From positions 24,722-88,721 of the forward strand of contig NZ_AQWL01000009.1 in the NCBI RefSeq assembly GCF_000376425.1: a stretch of 64,000 nt of DNA, given 5' to 3'. The notes beneath the pieces are model-generated. The model saw nothing but the letters and a program-made list of their open reading frames with translations. It was not told where the DNA came from and did no database searches. Origin of the DNA: Thiobacillus denitrificans DSM 12475 (GTDB lineage Bacteria; Pseudomonadota; Gammaproteobacteria; Burkholderiales; Thiobacillaceae). Shown piece after piece: positions 34,988 to 43,903 of the stretch. The position numbers and the translations under genes were made by a program. Position 1 is the stretch's first letter, and every line of letters starts with the position of its first letter.

Positions 34988-36376
34988 TCAGGCCATCGCG
35001 ACACGGTTGCGGCGAAACAGGCGACGCAGCATTTCAAGGACACGTCCCTTGCGGGACACTTCGCCGAGTACCGGGATTTCGAGCGCGGCGGCGATATCCT
35101 GGCCGGAACGCACACGGCGATCCAGCAGCTCGACCAGGAAGCCCAGGCCCACGCCCAGCAGGGTGCCGAAGAACACCGCCAGCAGCAGATTGAACATCAC
35201 ACGCGGCTTGGATGCCTGGGTGGGAACCGTGGCGGGATTCAGCACCGCGATGTCGGTCTGCGTGGACTGCGATTCCATGCGGGTCTGGCTGTAGCGCTGC
35301 AGGGCGCCGTCGTAGATGCGCTGGGCATTTTCCAGGTCGCGCGCCAGCAGCGAGGCTTCCTCGCGCTGCTGTTTCAGCGCCAGCACTTTGGCTTTTTGCC
35401 GCTCGAATGCGCCGGCGAGTTCGCTGAAGCGCTGGCGGGCCGCCCCCGCGGTGGCGCCGACCCCGCGCGTGGCGGTGCCGAGCTCATGGGCGAGTTTGGC
35501 CTTGTAGCTGCTCACCTCGGCCTGCAGGCGAATGAATTCGGGGTGGTTGGCGCCCACCCGCTTGGCCAGTTCGGCCAGCTTGCCCTCGCCTTGCGCCACT
35601 TGCGCCTTGAGGTTCTGCACCACCGGATTGTTGATGACCTCCGGCAGGCTGCCGCTGTCGCGGGTGCGTGAGCTGGCGTCGAACGACGCTGATTGCGCTG
35701 CCACCATCTGCCCGGCCAGGTCGGCCATGCGGCGGGTTTCGACGTCGAGCCGTTCCTCGGATTCGACCAGGCCTTTCTCACGCTGGTAGGCATTGAGCTT
35801 CTGCTGTGCGTCTTCCAGGTTGGTCCGCAACTGCGCAATCTGCTGGTCGTACCAGGTGGCGGTCTGCTTGGCGGGCGCCACGCGCAGATCAAGGTTGGTT
35901 TCGATGTAGGCCTTGGCGAAGGCATTGGCGACGATCGCGGCAAAGCGCGGATCGGAACCGGTAAAGCCGATGGAAATGATGCTGGATTCGCGCGAGGGCT
36001 CGGCGCTGATCTGTTGCAGCAGCACGCCGCCCAGCCATTGCTCGATCGTGCCTTGCCCTTCCGTGGCCTCCATGAACTGCTGACGGGTCGCCGGGTTCTC
36101 CGCCAGTTTCAGCTCGCGCACCACGCGGCCCGCCACCTGGCTGCTGTTGATGATGTCGATCTGCGTGGCCATGTAGCCGGGGAACATCTGCGACGGCAGC
36201 AGCTGGCCGGTTATGGGGTCCTTGCTCTTGGAATCGATGATCATCGTGGCGGTCGCCGTGTACTGCTTGGGCAGCAGCAGGCTCACGACCGCGGTGACAA
36301 CCACGGTGAACAGCAGCACGCCGAGGATGATCCACTTGCGCGCGTTGAGGATCAGCAGGAATTGAGTGAAGTTCAT
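34988..36376 (-). CDS. epsF: EpsF, Wzz-type chain-length determinant
   Basis: 462 residues. Membrane helix at about 14-34, Wzz domain with PKQYTATATMIIDSKSKDP, long periplasmic coiled coil (about 180-360), and a second helix near 405-425 (FNLLLAVFFGTLLGVGLGFLVEL) followed by a short cytoplasmic basic tail. Family TIGR03017-like. Works with EpsG and the EpsE export pore on exopolysaccharide export. Ribosome-binding site AAAGGACG; 32 bp upstream of epsG. Confidence 0.93.
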   Translation of the reverse strand: MNFTQFLLILNARKWIILGVLLFTVVVTAVVSLLLPKQYTATATMIIDSKSKDPITGQLLPSQMFPGYMATQIDIINSSQVAGRVVRELKLAENPATRQQFMEATEGQGTIEQWLGGVLLQQISAEPSRESSIISIGFTGSDPRFAAIVANAFAKAYIETNLDLRVAPAKQTATWYDQQIAQLRTNLEDAQQKLNAYQREKGLVESEERLDVETRRMADLAGQMVAAQSASFDASSRTRDSGSLPEVINNPVVQNLKAQVAQGEGKLAELAKRVGANHPEFIRLQAEVSSYKAKLAHELGTATRGVGATAGAARQRFSELAGAFERQKAKVLALKQQREEASLLARDLENAQRIYDGALQRYSQTRMESQSTQTDIAVLNPATVPTQASKPRVMFNLLLAVFFGTLLGVGLGFLVELLDRRVRSGQDIAAALEIPVLGEVSRKGRVLEMLRRLFRRNRVAMA

Positions 36377-36387
36377 GGTGACGTCCT

Positions 36388-37182
36388 TTAGAACAGGCTT
36401 TCCTTGACGTAGATCACGTCGTCTTTTTTCACCATGTCGGCGAGCCGGGCTTCGAGCTCCTGCATGGCGCCGTTCTCGCCGCGACGCAGAATCCGGATGC
36501 CGCGCTGAGTGCCGCGCGCGTTGACGCCGCCGCCCATCGACAGGGCCTGCACCACGCTCATGTTCTGCTCCAGGCGGAACGCGCCGGGGCGCTGCACTTC
36601 GCCATAGATGTAGAACATCGGCTGGCGCGCCACGTTGATGATGTCGCCGTCCTGCACCAGTTCGTTGCTGGCTTCACCACCCGGCCGGAACAGCGCAATG
36701 ACGTCGATGTCGCGGTATTCGGGCTTGCCGTCACGGGTGCGCACCAGGGTGACGGTATCCGAGCCGTCGATGATGATGCCGCCGGCCAGCGCCAGCGCAT
36801 CGGAAACGCGGCTGACTTTTTCCAACGTGTACTTGCCGGGCCGGTTGACCCGCCCCAGCACCGAGATCTGCTGGCTGCGATATTGCATCACGTTGAGGGT
36901 GACGAAGGGTTCGAGGATGAAGCCACCCTTGCTCAGGCGCTGCGCGATCTCGGTTTCGCCCCGCGCGGGGGTGATGCCGGCCAGCTTGACGTCGCCGATC
37001 AACGGGAAGGTGATGCCGCCGTTTTCGCCCACGCGCGCCTCGGTGGTGAGATCGGGCTGTCCGTACACCGTGATGCGCAGCACGTCGCCGGTGCCCATGC
37101 GGTAATCGTTGTCCGCGCTCCATGCAGGCGCCGCCGGCAGCAACGCACACACCATCAAAACACTACGCCACCATCTCCTCAT
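36388..37182 (-). CDS. epsE: EpsE, polysaccharide export (Wza-like) protein
   Basis: 264 residues. Signal peptide (about 1-23, PAAPAWSA), Poly_export domain (DYRMGTGDVLRITVYGQPDLTTEARV), then SLBB domains (ISVLGRVNRPGKYTL and FYIYGEVQRPGAFRLEQNMSV). Predicted outer-membrane export channel component. No lipobox cysteine is visible. First gene of an epsE-F-G-xrtB-epsI run with gaps of 4-32 bp; the 267 bp before it contain no gene and are the likely promoter region. Confidence 0.93.
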   Translation of the reverse strand: MRRWWRSVLMVCALLPAAPAWSADNDYRMGTGDVLRITVYGQPDLTTEARVGENGGITFPLIGDVKLAGITPARGETEIAQRLSKGGFILEPFVTLNVMQYRSQQISVLGRVNRPGKYTLEKVSRVSDALALAGGIIIDGSDTVTLVRTRDGKPEYRDIDVIALFRPGGEASNELVQDGDIINVARQPMFYIYGEVQRPGAFRLEQNMSVVQALSMGGGVNARGTQRGIRILRRGENGAMQELEARLADMVKKDDVIYVKESLF

Positions 37183-37449
37183 TGCATCTCTCCAATCGGT
37201 GGCAGCTGCAAAGGCTGTCCACTCTTCTCTCTGAAATATTTACCTGCAGGCAACCCGCTAAGTTGATTGCCCTTTGCTTCCGCCGCGGCCAGCCTACCCG
37301 CTTGTTGCTTCAAACATGTGACGTGCCGCCGGTCCGCATCGGCTGGCGGACATTCTAGCCCTGTCCATGGTCAAAACCACCCAACCGCAACCAGCCTGTA
37401 TGGCAAGACCCATGCCCGGAGCGGGCGCGCCGGCACCCCGCCGCCGCGC

Positions 37450-38631
37450 TCAGAAATCGGCCCGCACACTCACAAACACCGAACGAAACGTGTAATCGTT
37501 GACAGCCACGTTGGAGTCCCGTCGCCCCGCCTGCACCCCGAGATCGATCGTGACCATGCGTATCGGCGCATAGCTCAGCGACAGCGAGCCGCTCAGGGTG
37601 TCTTCGTCGCGCTGAACGAGCCCGGGGATGACCACGCCGGTGTCGCCCTCGAAACTGCGGTTCTCGAAACTGCCGCTGGCGCGCAGCGTGACCCTGGAAG
37701 TAAGCAGCCAGGCCGCGCCCAGGCTGGTGCCGGTGTTCAACTGATAGCTGGCGTTGAGATCGTCCGAGTTCGCGATCTCGCGATAGGCTGCCCAGGTCAG
37801 CATGGTCTTGCCGGTGGGAAAATAATCCGCCGACAGGCGCCCCGTCACCCCCGAGAAATCGCGTTGCGACTGGGTGTCGTTCTCGCGCCGGGTATAACCG
37901 ATTCTTCCATGCGCCGTCAGCTTGCCGGTGAGGCTCCAGTCGCCCAGCAGGTTGTATTCGGTCTGCGTGTAGAAGCGGTCGAGATAGATGACCGGACGAT
38001 GGGGGTACTCGCCATCCACCTGCCGCAACTGGACGCGCAGCTTGCTGCCCTTGGGTGTGGTGTAGCCCAGCGTGGCCGACACGCTGGTGTCTTCGTAATC
38101 CAGTGTTGCCTGTTGCGCGGTGCTGTTGGTCGAGGTGGCCGCGGCCGCGCCCAGCCCCGCATGCCAGCGCGGATGAAACTGCCAGTCGGCATTGGCAAAG
38201 CGGTTTTCGCGGGTGACCGTATTGTTGACCGGCAAGCCCAGCTGATCGCTGAGGCTGCTCTGAGTGGTGCTTTCGGTTGCACCCACCTGCCCCGACCAGC
38301 GGTTGCCCAGCCGCCAGTTCCAATTCAGCCGGTAGTCGGAGCCGTCGTAGTCCAGATTGGAATAATGGGAAAAACGCACCAGGCTCTTGCTGGCGCTGGC
38401 AATCACGCGCTGGCGTCCCGGCTGCCAGTCGACGTTCAGCCCGGCGCTCAATACGCCGTACTGGTCCGACAGCTGCGGCACCAGGTTTTTTTCGCTCTCG
38501 GCCAGGCGGTACAGGTTGCTGTCGTAATAGCGCGCGTAGGAAACGAAGGGCTGAAAGGTGTCGCCCTCCTTCGCCGTTGCCGGCAGGGCCAGCAACGCGC
38601 CCAGCACCACGCACGACAGCCGGGCTTTCAC
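37450..38631 (-). CDS. epsL: EpsL, XrtB-associated outer-membrane beta-barrel protein
   Basis: 393 residues from GTG 38631, which overlaps the protease stop codon by three bases (GTGA); the frame is open far upstream but a signal peptide (LSCVVLGALLALPATA) begins only here. Alternating amphipathic strands to a C-terminal phenylalanine (SVFVSVRADF) indicate a beta-barrel. Matches the exosortase-locus EpsL porin type. Probably forms the outer-membrane exit for the polymer with EpsE. Confidence 0.88.
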   Translation of the reverse strand: MKARLSCVVLGALLALPATAKEGDTFQPFVSYARYYDSNLYRLAESEKNLVPQLSDQYGVLSAGLNVDWQPGRQRVIASASKSLVRFSHYSNLDYDGSDYRLNWNWRLGNRWSGQVGATESTTQSSLSDQLGLPVNNTVTRENRFANADWQFHPRWHAGLGAAAATSTNSTAQQATLDYEDTSVSATLGYTTPKGSKLRVQLRQVDGEYPHRPVIYLDRFYTQTEYNLLGDWSLTGKLTAHGRIGYTRRENDTQSQRDFSGVTGRLSADYFPTGKTMLTWAAYREIANSDDLNASYQLNTGTSLGAAWLLTSRVTLRASGSFENRSFEGDTGVVIPGLVQRDEDTLSGSLSLSYAPIRMVTIDLGVQAGRRDSNVAVNDYTFRSVFVSVRADF

Positions 38632-39293
38632 CAGAAGCTCCACTGGCCGGTGGCCACCACATAGGCGCCGAGCAGGCCGTTGGTGACGGCGTGCGCGACG
38701 ATGGGCGCCCACAGGTTGCGAGTGCGGATATACAGCCAGCCGTAAGCCAGACCGGCAACCAGGCCGGCCAGCCACTGCAGGTGCTCGACGGCGAACAGCG
38801 CGCTGGCGATCAGCAGCGCCTTGAGACCGATCCGTGCCGGATCGAGCGCCAGAAAATCGGACTGCTGCACCCAGCGCTGCAGGAACGAGCGCCAGAACAG
38901 CTCTTCCATCACCGGCACCACCAGCGCGGCGCCGGCGATGCGGAACGCCACCAGCAGCCAGTCGATGCGGTCGGATCCATCGGTGGGGTCGTAGCCTTCG
39001 CCCACCTCGCCCATCAGCATCCAGCCGGCGTCGAGGTTGACCCACAGCACCAGCACCACGATGCCCACCGCCAGCGACAGCAGCAGGTGTCCCAGCGACA
39101 GGCCCCAGGTTTTGAGTTCGCCGTAATGGCGCCACAGTACCGCCAGCGCCAGAGCCACCAGCCCGGCCTTGAGCGGATACAGCCAGCGTGCGTCGAAACC
39201 GGGCGCCCAGCCGGGCAGCAGGCCTTCCAGCGCAAGCAGGGCGATATACAGCCCGAACGGCAGGCTGCGGACGAAAATGGGGGACGTCAGCAC
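38628..39293 (-). CDS. CAAX-type (CPBP) intramembrane protease, PEP-CTERM associated
   Basis: 221 residues, about seven membrane helices. CPBP motifs VMEELFWRSFLQRW, FAVEHLQWLAGL and APIVAHAVTNGLLGAY. This is the type named CAAX prenyl protease-related in exosortase loci. Only GTG 39293 is available as start: an in-frame TAA within heptad element H lies 21 bases upstream and no ATG occurs, so the repeat may have reshaped the start. Exact substrate unknown. Confidence 0.87.
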   Translation of the reverse strand: MLTSPIFVRSLPFGLYIALLALEGLLPGWAPGFDARWLYPLKAGLVALALAVLWRHYGELKTWGLSLGHLLLSLAVGIVVLVLWVNLDAGWMLMGEVGEGYDPTDGSDRIDWLLVAFRIAGAALVVPVMEELFWRSFLQRWVQQSDFLALDPARIGLKALLIASALFAVEHLQWLAGLVAGLAYGWLYIRTRNLWAPIVAHAVTNGLLGAYVVATGQWSFW

Positions 39294-39308
39294 GGACGCG
39301 AGACCGGT

Positions 39309-39405
39309 GAGTTACAAGTTACAAGTTGCAAGAGTCTGCGAAAGCGCGCGGCACGCCGCCCACCAGCTGTCGTCTTGAACCTTGTAACTTGTCCCTTGTA
39401 CCTGC
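39309..39405. repeat. Heptad-repeat element H
   Basis: Left arm GTTACAAGTTACAAGTTGCA (39311-39330), a 40-bp core (AGTCTGCGAAAGCGCGCGGC...) and right arm CTTGAACCTTGTAACTTG then TCCCTTGTACC (39373-39403). It fills the gap between epsD (stop at 39410) and the protease start (39293). The core is only loosely like those of A-D. Confidence 0.75.
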
Positions 39406-39409
39406 TTTT

Positions 39410-40372
39410 TTACTTGAGTCCGGAAATGCCCTTGCTGATCGCGTCGGCGTCAGCATCGGGCGCAGCCGGAGCAGCGTCGGCAGCCGGTGCGGCTGGCTTC
39501 TCGGCAGGCGCCGCGGCTTCCTTGCCGGCATCGGCAAACTCGCCCACATATTCGATCGTGGCGGCGGCCTTCAATGCATCCAGTTCGGCCTTGGCTGCCT
39601 TCTGGCGCGCCTCCGTCTGCAACAGGCGGGTGATCGCCGGCTTGGCCTGCTCCAGCGTCACCGGCTGCACCTGCGAATCCGCCAGCACGACGACCAGCAG
39701 GCCGTCCGGCGCATTCACCACCATCGCCTGGCCGTCGGGCATCTTGGCCAGTTGCGGCAGGAGTTGCAGCGGCAGCTGCTCGGCCGGTTTGACGCCCTGC
39801 GCCGCTTTGACCGGAAGGTTCTCCGCTTTCAGCCAGGCGGCGAAATCGTTCAGGTTTTTGGATGTGCCCAGCTGGGCGCGGATCGCATCGTGCTTGTCTG
39901 CCGGCGCCTTGATCGAGAGTTCCTGCAGGCGATAGATCTTGCGCTTGGCGAACAGCTCGGGGTGATTATCGAAATATGTCGACACCTCGGCATCGGACGG
40001 CTCGGCCGGCGTGCCCAGCTTGCGGCTCATATAGGCCTCGGCCAGAACCTGGCGGCGCGCGGCATCCAGCGCCTGCACCACGGTGGGGTCGCGGTCCAGC
40101 TTGTCGGTCAGCGCCTTCTGCACCAGCAGTTCCTGGTCCACCAGATTGCGTACCACCTGCAACGAAGCCGCCTTGGATTTTTCCGCGTCGAGATTGGGAA
40201 TGCGCTGCAGCGCGTAGTTCACCTGATGCACCGTGAGCTCGGTGCCGTTGACCTTGGCCGCCACCTGGGTCGCCGCCTTCTCGCCCGTTGCCGTCTCCTC
40301 TTTCTTGTCGCCGCAACCCACAACCAGCGCGGCAATCAACAACGGCAGGACCAGCTTCTTCAAACCTTGCAT
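39410..40372 (-). CDS. epsD: EpsD, exported SurA/PpiC-type peptidyl-prolyl isomerase lipoprotein
   Basis: 320 residues. Lipoprotein signal with lipobox LVVGC (Cys20). SurA_N-like helical part (KVNGTELTVHQVNYAL...LVDQELLVQKAL), a PPIase-like segment (YRLQELSIKAPADKHDAI), then an Ala/Pro-rich tail. EpsD is the XrtB-locus isomerase thought to help fold exported proteins. Good Shine-Dalgarno GAGGAAG before ATG 40372. The PPIase domain appears degenerate, so a chaperone role is likely. Confidence 0.88.
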   Translation of the reverse strand: MQGLKKLVLPLLIAALVVGCGDKKEETATGEKAATQVAAKVNGTELTVHQVNYALQRIPNLDAEKSKAASLQVVRNLVDQELLVQKALTDKLDRDPTVVQALDAARRQVLAEAYMSRKLGTPAEPSDAEVSTYFDNHPELFAKRKIYRLQELSIKAPADKHDAIRAQLGTSKNLNDFAAWLKAENLPVKAAQGVKPAEQLPLQLLPQLAKMPDGQAMVVNAPDGLLVVVLADSQVQPVTLEQAKPAITRLLQTEARQKAAKAELDALKAAATIEYVGEFADAGKEAAAPAEKPAAPAADAAPAAPDADADAISKGISGLK

Positions 40373-40585
40373 TTTGTCTTCCTCTTGATCCGGATTATTG
40401 GAAATTATGTGGTGCGAATGTTACAGCAAGCACAGCGGCAGAGATCGCATGCAGGAAACATGCCAAATCAGAAATACGTGAAAAGTTTTCGATGCGGGAT
40501 GAAAGCGATTCTATATGGCCCATCAATTTCAATAGCGTGATCCTGCAATGCTGCCATTCGCGCTCCCTTGCGTACTTCCTGAACA

Positions 40586-40614
40586 CAAAAAGCCGGGAAC
40601 ACCGCCCCCGGCTT
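40586..40614 (-). terminator. Intrinsic terminator after the FadL-OmpA gene
   Basis: On the minus strand AAGCCGGG...CCCGGCTT forms an 8-bp stem with a 9-nt loop and is followed by TTTGTG. It lies 25 bp past the stop codon. Confidence 0.75.
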
Positions 40615-40638
40615 GACAAAACGATTCCGGCTGGGCGA

Positions 40639-42516
40639 TCAGAATTCCAGTGCCATACCTGCCGTCACGAGGTCGATGTCATATTCTTTCCGGTCGAAGC
40701 GTTCCCACTCGACGCGAAGATTCAGATTGTCGAGCAGCGCGTAGCTGATGCCCACCCCATAGTTGGGCTCATAGCTGTCGTCGCCGCTTCGCACCGTGAG
40801 TGCGGTACCGTTCTTCACCTTGACGTCGGCAAGCATGTAGGCCGCACCCAGCTTGCCCATCACCGACAATTTCCCGGTAACCGGATAGCTGACCACTGCG
40901 CCCAGTGTCCAGGCATCGGCCGCCACGTTCGTGACGACCGCTCCGGTTCTGGCCGTCATGTCGTTGAGATTGGCATAACCGCCCTCGACGCCGAGGTACT
41001 TGTTGAACTGGTAGCCGCCGTAAACCTTCCAGCCTTCGGTGCGGGTATTGGCAGAGGCTTCGTCAATGTCCCCGTATTTCGACTGCCCGATTCCCAGACC
41101 TGCATACCAGCCGTCGAAGTTGATGCCGGCCCAGTCGCTTTCGCCGTATTCTTCCAGCGCGACCGGGCCCGGGTCGAGCACCCAGCCGAAGGTGAGGCCG
41201 AACATGTTCTGGTGCATGTTGAACGAGGCGCAATTAAGGATATTCTGGCCGCAAGCCGTCTGGCTGTTTGAGGCTGCATACATATACGTCCCAGAAACTT
41301 CCAGGTTGTCATTCGCCTTGTAAGTGAAGCCCAACGAGTAATGCCGTTCCACCGTGGCAGGAGCCAACAGGTTGAAAGTCACCTGGTTGTCCGGAATTGG
41401 GCTCTTGCCGTAGTTGTAGCCAGCCCGCAGCTTTAGCTTGTTGTTCACGCCATACTGAACGCCCAGTTTGTAGACAGTCTGGTCGGTCCAACCGAAACCC
41501 ATACCATTGTCCATGCCCAGTTGCTTGTCTGTTGTCCCCGTCTTGATTGTGTCGGCAACAGAAGGTATGCCCATTGGCCCAACGGGCGAACTCATTCCAG
41601 GATTACCCACCGAGGCAACATTGCTGTAATTGATCCGCATAACATCGGCGGCAACAACCAGATTCTTGACAGGCTTGATCGCAATACCAATACCGTAGTT
41701 TTCTGGTATATCGAAATCGCCTTGCTCCGCAAACAGACCTCGGTACTTGTCAAACTTGGTCATATAGGCCTTGGACGCGTAGGTCAGGCCGACGTTCAGC
41801 CGGTCGTCCATGAACTTACCCAGCCAGCCTAAGCGGATACCTGCACCATAACTATAATCAAAACCGTTATCCGTCATATGGGCCGGATCTGACGTGATTT
41901 TGAAAACAGGCGCTAATGTTTGGAAATATGGGAAAGCAGCGAGCCCGTACGCACGAAAGCGCGTTTCAGCCAGCACAAGCGAGGCACCGATAGCATGTTC
42001 TTCATTGATCTTGTAGGCGACAGTTATCGGGACCAATACCTGCATCATGTCCACACCAACTTTCTGGTCCCTTGGTGGAACACTGTCATTGAATGAGAAA
42101 AAGTTATCCGGATAGGTTGTATTCATCCCTCCGTTGCCAACTACGGCAAGGGCAACATGTAGCTTGTCATCCAGCGGCATGCTGAATCCCATTTCCGGCA
42201 TGATGAAATACTTCGCGTCACTTTCGACATTTCCATGAAATCCATAAAAATAATCGCCACCTGCATCGGCACCCACGGCAGCATGCCGCTCTGGATTGAA
42301 CACAGCGAAGCCCATATCGCCGCGCATGCCAATATTGACCGCATTGGCCGGGTTAGCCGCGGTGGACAGGGAATCACGGCCATAAGCAATACCAACACCA
42401 CCCATACCCTGTGACCGGATTCCAAAACCCGGCAGGAAATAACCATTGGTGGCATGAACCGGGAACGCAGCCATACAGGCCGCGGTTAACACCGCGTGTT
42501 TTAGAGTGAAACGCAT
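40639..42516 (-). CDS. FadL/TodX-type outer-membrane channel fused to an OmpA-like beta-barrel
   Basis: 625 residues from ATG 42516 (GGAGGAGAT upstream; an in-frame extension upstream is not needed). Signal peptide MRFTLKHAVLTAACMAAFPVHA. Residues about 23-460 form a FadL/OMPP1 protein: TNGYFLPGFGIRSQGMGGVG hatch start, AANPANAV, GWTDQTVYKLGVQYG. Residues about 469-625 form a separate 8-strand OmpA-like barrel (GWYAGLGIGQSKYGD...GGYQFNKYLGVEGGYANL...MALEF). FadL channels usually end after the first barrel at about 430-460, so this is a double-barrel fusion. Predicted hydrophobic-compound uptake. Confidence 0.88.
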   Translation of the reverse strand: MRFTLKHAVLTAACMAAFPVHATNGYFLPGFGIRSQGMGGVGIAYGRDSLSTAANPANAVNIGMRGDMGFAVFNPERHAAVGADAGGDYFYGFHGNVESDAKYFIMPEMGFSMPLDDKLHVALAVVGNGGMNTTYPDNFFSFNDSVPPRDQKVGVDMMQVLVPITVAYKINEEHAIGASLVLAETRFRAYGLAAFPYFQTLAPVFKITSDPAHMTDNGFDYSYGAGIRLGWLGKFMDDRLNVGLTYASKAYMTKFDKYRGLFAEQGDFDIPENYGIGIAIKPVKNLVVAADVMRINYSNVASVGNPGMSSPVGPMGIPSVADTIKTGTTDKQLGMDNGMGFGWTDQTVYKLGVQYGVNNKLKLRAGYNYGKSPIPDNQVTFNLLAPATVERHYSLGFTYKANDNLEVSGTYMYAASNSQTACGQNILNCASFNMHQNMFGLTFGWVLDPGPVALEEYGESDWAGINFDGWYAGLGIGQSKYGDIDEASANTRTEGWKVYGGYQFNKYLGVEGGYANLNDMTARTGAVVTNVAADAWTLGAVVSYPVTGKLSVMGKLGAAYMLADVKVKNGTALTVRSGDDSYEPNYGVGISYALLDNLNLRVEWERFDRKEYDIDLVTAGMALEF

Positions 42517-42672
42517 ATCTCCTCCGGGAGTTTTATTGGAATTGAGAGCCCAATGGGTGAGGTATTCCGCTCTCCCCAAAGGCTGGTTCAAGATTACAGG
42601 TGGCATGCCTATATGTAGTGCCACACAGTGATCACCGAACAGACCTTGTACAGAATGTTGGATAGACCCAAA

Positions 42673-42708
42673 CAAGCAATACGGCGGGTTAACCCGCCGT
42701 ATTGCTTG
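42673..42708. terminator. 36-bp perfect palindrome downstream of the fourth PEP-CTERM gene
   Basis: Half-site CAAGCAATACGGCGGGTT mirrored exactly around 42690/42691 with GTTAAC at the centre. On the minus strand it is followed by TTTGGG, so it may terminate the PEP-CTERM transcript, but the poor T-tract and zero loop also allow a protein-binding site. A second hairpin GTCCCGG...CCGGGAC lies beside it at about 42710-42733. Confidence 0.6.
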
Positions 42709-42761
42709 AGTCCCGGCCGGGCTGACCGGGACAATTGAAGCGGCCTATCAGCCGCATTCAA

Positions 42762-43427
42762 TCAGGCCGTCAACTTGCGACGACGCACTGCGAAGCCCAC
42801 CAGGCCCAGACCAGCCAGCATCATGCCGTAGGTCGAAGCTTCGGGAACGGGGGCTGCAGCGACGTGCTGCATATTGAAGTTGGCGCTAAAGCCGGGGAAG
42901 GCACCGTCTACCATGCGGGCACCCAGAATGCCATCGCCCTCGACGTCCGTGGAGGTATAAGTAGTCACGCCACCAGAGGTGGCCACGTCCCATACCAGGA
43001 ACACGTCAATGCCAGAGGTTGCGCCCCAGTTAAAGTTGATGTTGCCACCAAGTTGGCCTGCGCCCACCGTAAAGGTGTAGAAGCCATCACCGTTCGCCAG
43101 CGGAGCATTGGCAATGCCTGACAATTCGTTCGAGCCATCACCATTGACGCTGACAGTGTGGGTACCAGTTCCGTACAGCGTGCCACCATTGGCGGTCCAG
43201 GAGGTCCATTGGAAGGTATCGGTGGCTACCAGGCTGAAAGTGCCCGCTGCAATATCAATCTGACCCGTTACCGCAGCCGCGTCGCCAGCCTGGTTATCGC
43301 TGGCATCCATATTGAAACCACCCGGGTTCTTCATAATGAATTCTCCGGTCCAATTTACCGGATCAGCCAGGGCAACACTGGAAGCACCGACAAGCGCAAC
43401 TGCCAATAAGGTTTTTGTGAATTTCAT
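42762..43427 (-). CDS. PEP-CTERM sorting domain protein (fourth)
   Basis: 221 residues. Signal peptide MKFTKTLLAVALVGASSVALA, body with WTGEFIMKNPGGFNMD, GQIDIAAGTFSL, FNWGATSGIDVFLVWDV, and tail PVPEASTYGMMLAGLGLVGF plus AVRRRK. Probable secreted surface protein processed by XrtB. A sigma-54-like promoter lies 115 bp upstream, matching the PrsK/PrsR-controlled sigma-54 promoters described for PEP-CTERM genes in other bacteria. Codon use and GC are slightly lower than its neighbours. Confidence 0.92.
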   Translation of the reverse strand: MKFTKTLLAVALVGASSVALADPVNWTGEFIMKNPGGFNMDASDNQAGDAAAVTGQIDIAAGTFSLVATDTFQWTSWTANGGTLYGTGTHTVSVNGDGSNELSGIANAPLANGDGFYTFTVGAGQLGGNINFNWGATSGIDVFLVWDVATSGGVTTYTSTDVEGDGILGARMVDGAFPGFSANFNMQHVAAAPVPEASTYGMMLAGLGLVGFAVRRRKLTA

Positions 43428-43541
43428 TTTTTAAGTCTCCTCATGTAGATATGTATCGATCGATTTATCAACTACATCCTCCTGCCACATGGTGTAAATA
43501 TTCTTTGCACCGAATAGTTACCTTCGCGGCGACAAGCACTT

Positions 43542-43557
43542 AGCAATGGCCGTTCCA
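43542..43557 (-). promoter_or_regulatory. Sigma-54-type promoter of the fourth PEP-CTERM gene
   Basis: Minus strand TGGAACGGCCATTGCT compares with TGGCACG-N4-TTGC(A/T): one mismatch, with GG and GC at the required 10-bp spacing. It lies 115 bp before ATG 43427. No enhancer-binding protein gene is in the window. Confidence 0.6.
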
Positions 43558-43903
43558 GCTTGGCAGAATTTTTATTTATGGCTTTTACAATCAATCATTT
43601 AACAATTTTATCTAGTTGTTTTGGATGCTGCGACTAGTAGGTTTGGATCATGTCTGTAAAATAATCCGACAAAAATGACCAAAAAAATGGCTAAACAGGC
43701 CATGAAAAATGAAAGCCAGACAGGATTCCTGGGCGTTAATATGGAATTAGTTGTTTTGTATCAATTAGATGGTATTTTTATACTCTATTTTATTGATGTG
43801 TAAAATTTATCGACAAATCGTTTGTTCATATGTTTAATTGATATGAACATAGATCCAGTTTTGCCTTGGGCGGGGATATGCAGCCGTGGGGCCTGGCCTC
43901 GCC
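43558..43903. other. AT-rich non-coding island
   Basis: About 300 bp (43575-43850) of markedly AT-rich DNA in a GC-rich region, with no supported gene. TTAGTTGTTTTG-type sequence occurs twice (about 43613 and 43750). It may be the upstream activating region of the sigma-54 promoter or a patch of foreign DNA. Confidence 0.5.

Noticed and set aside
40395-40619. Minus-strand frame of 74 codons before epsD
   Set aside because: It starts inside the terminator hairpin of the porin gene and has no ribosome-binding site.
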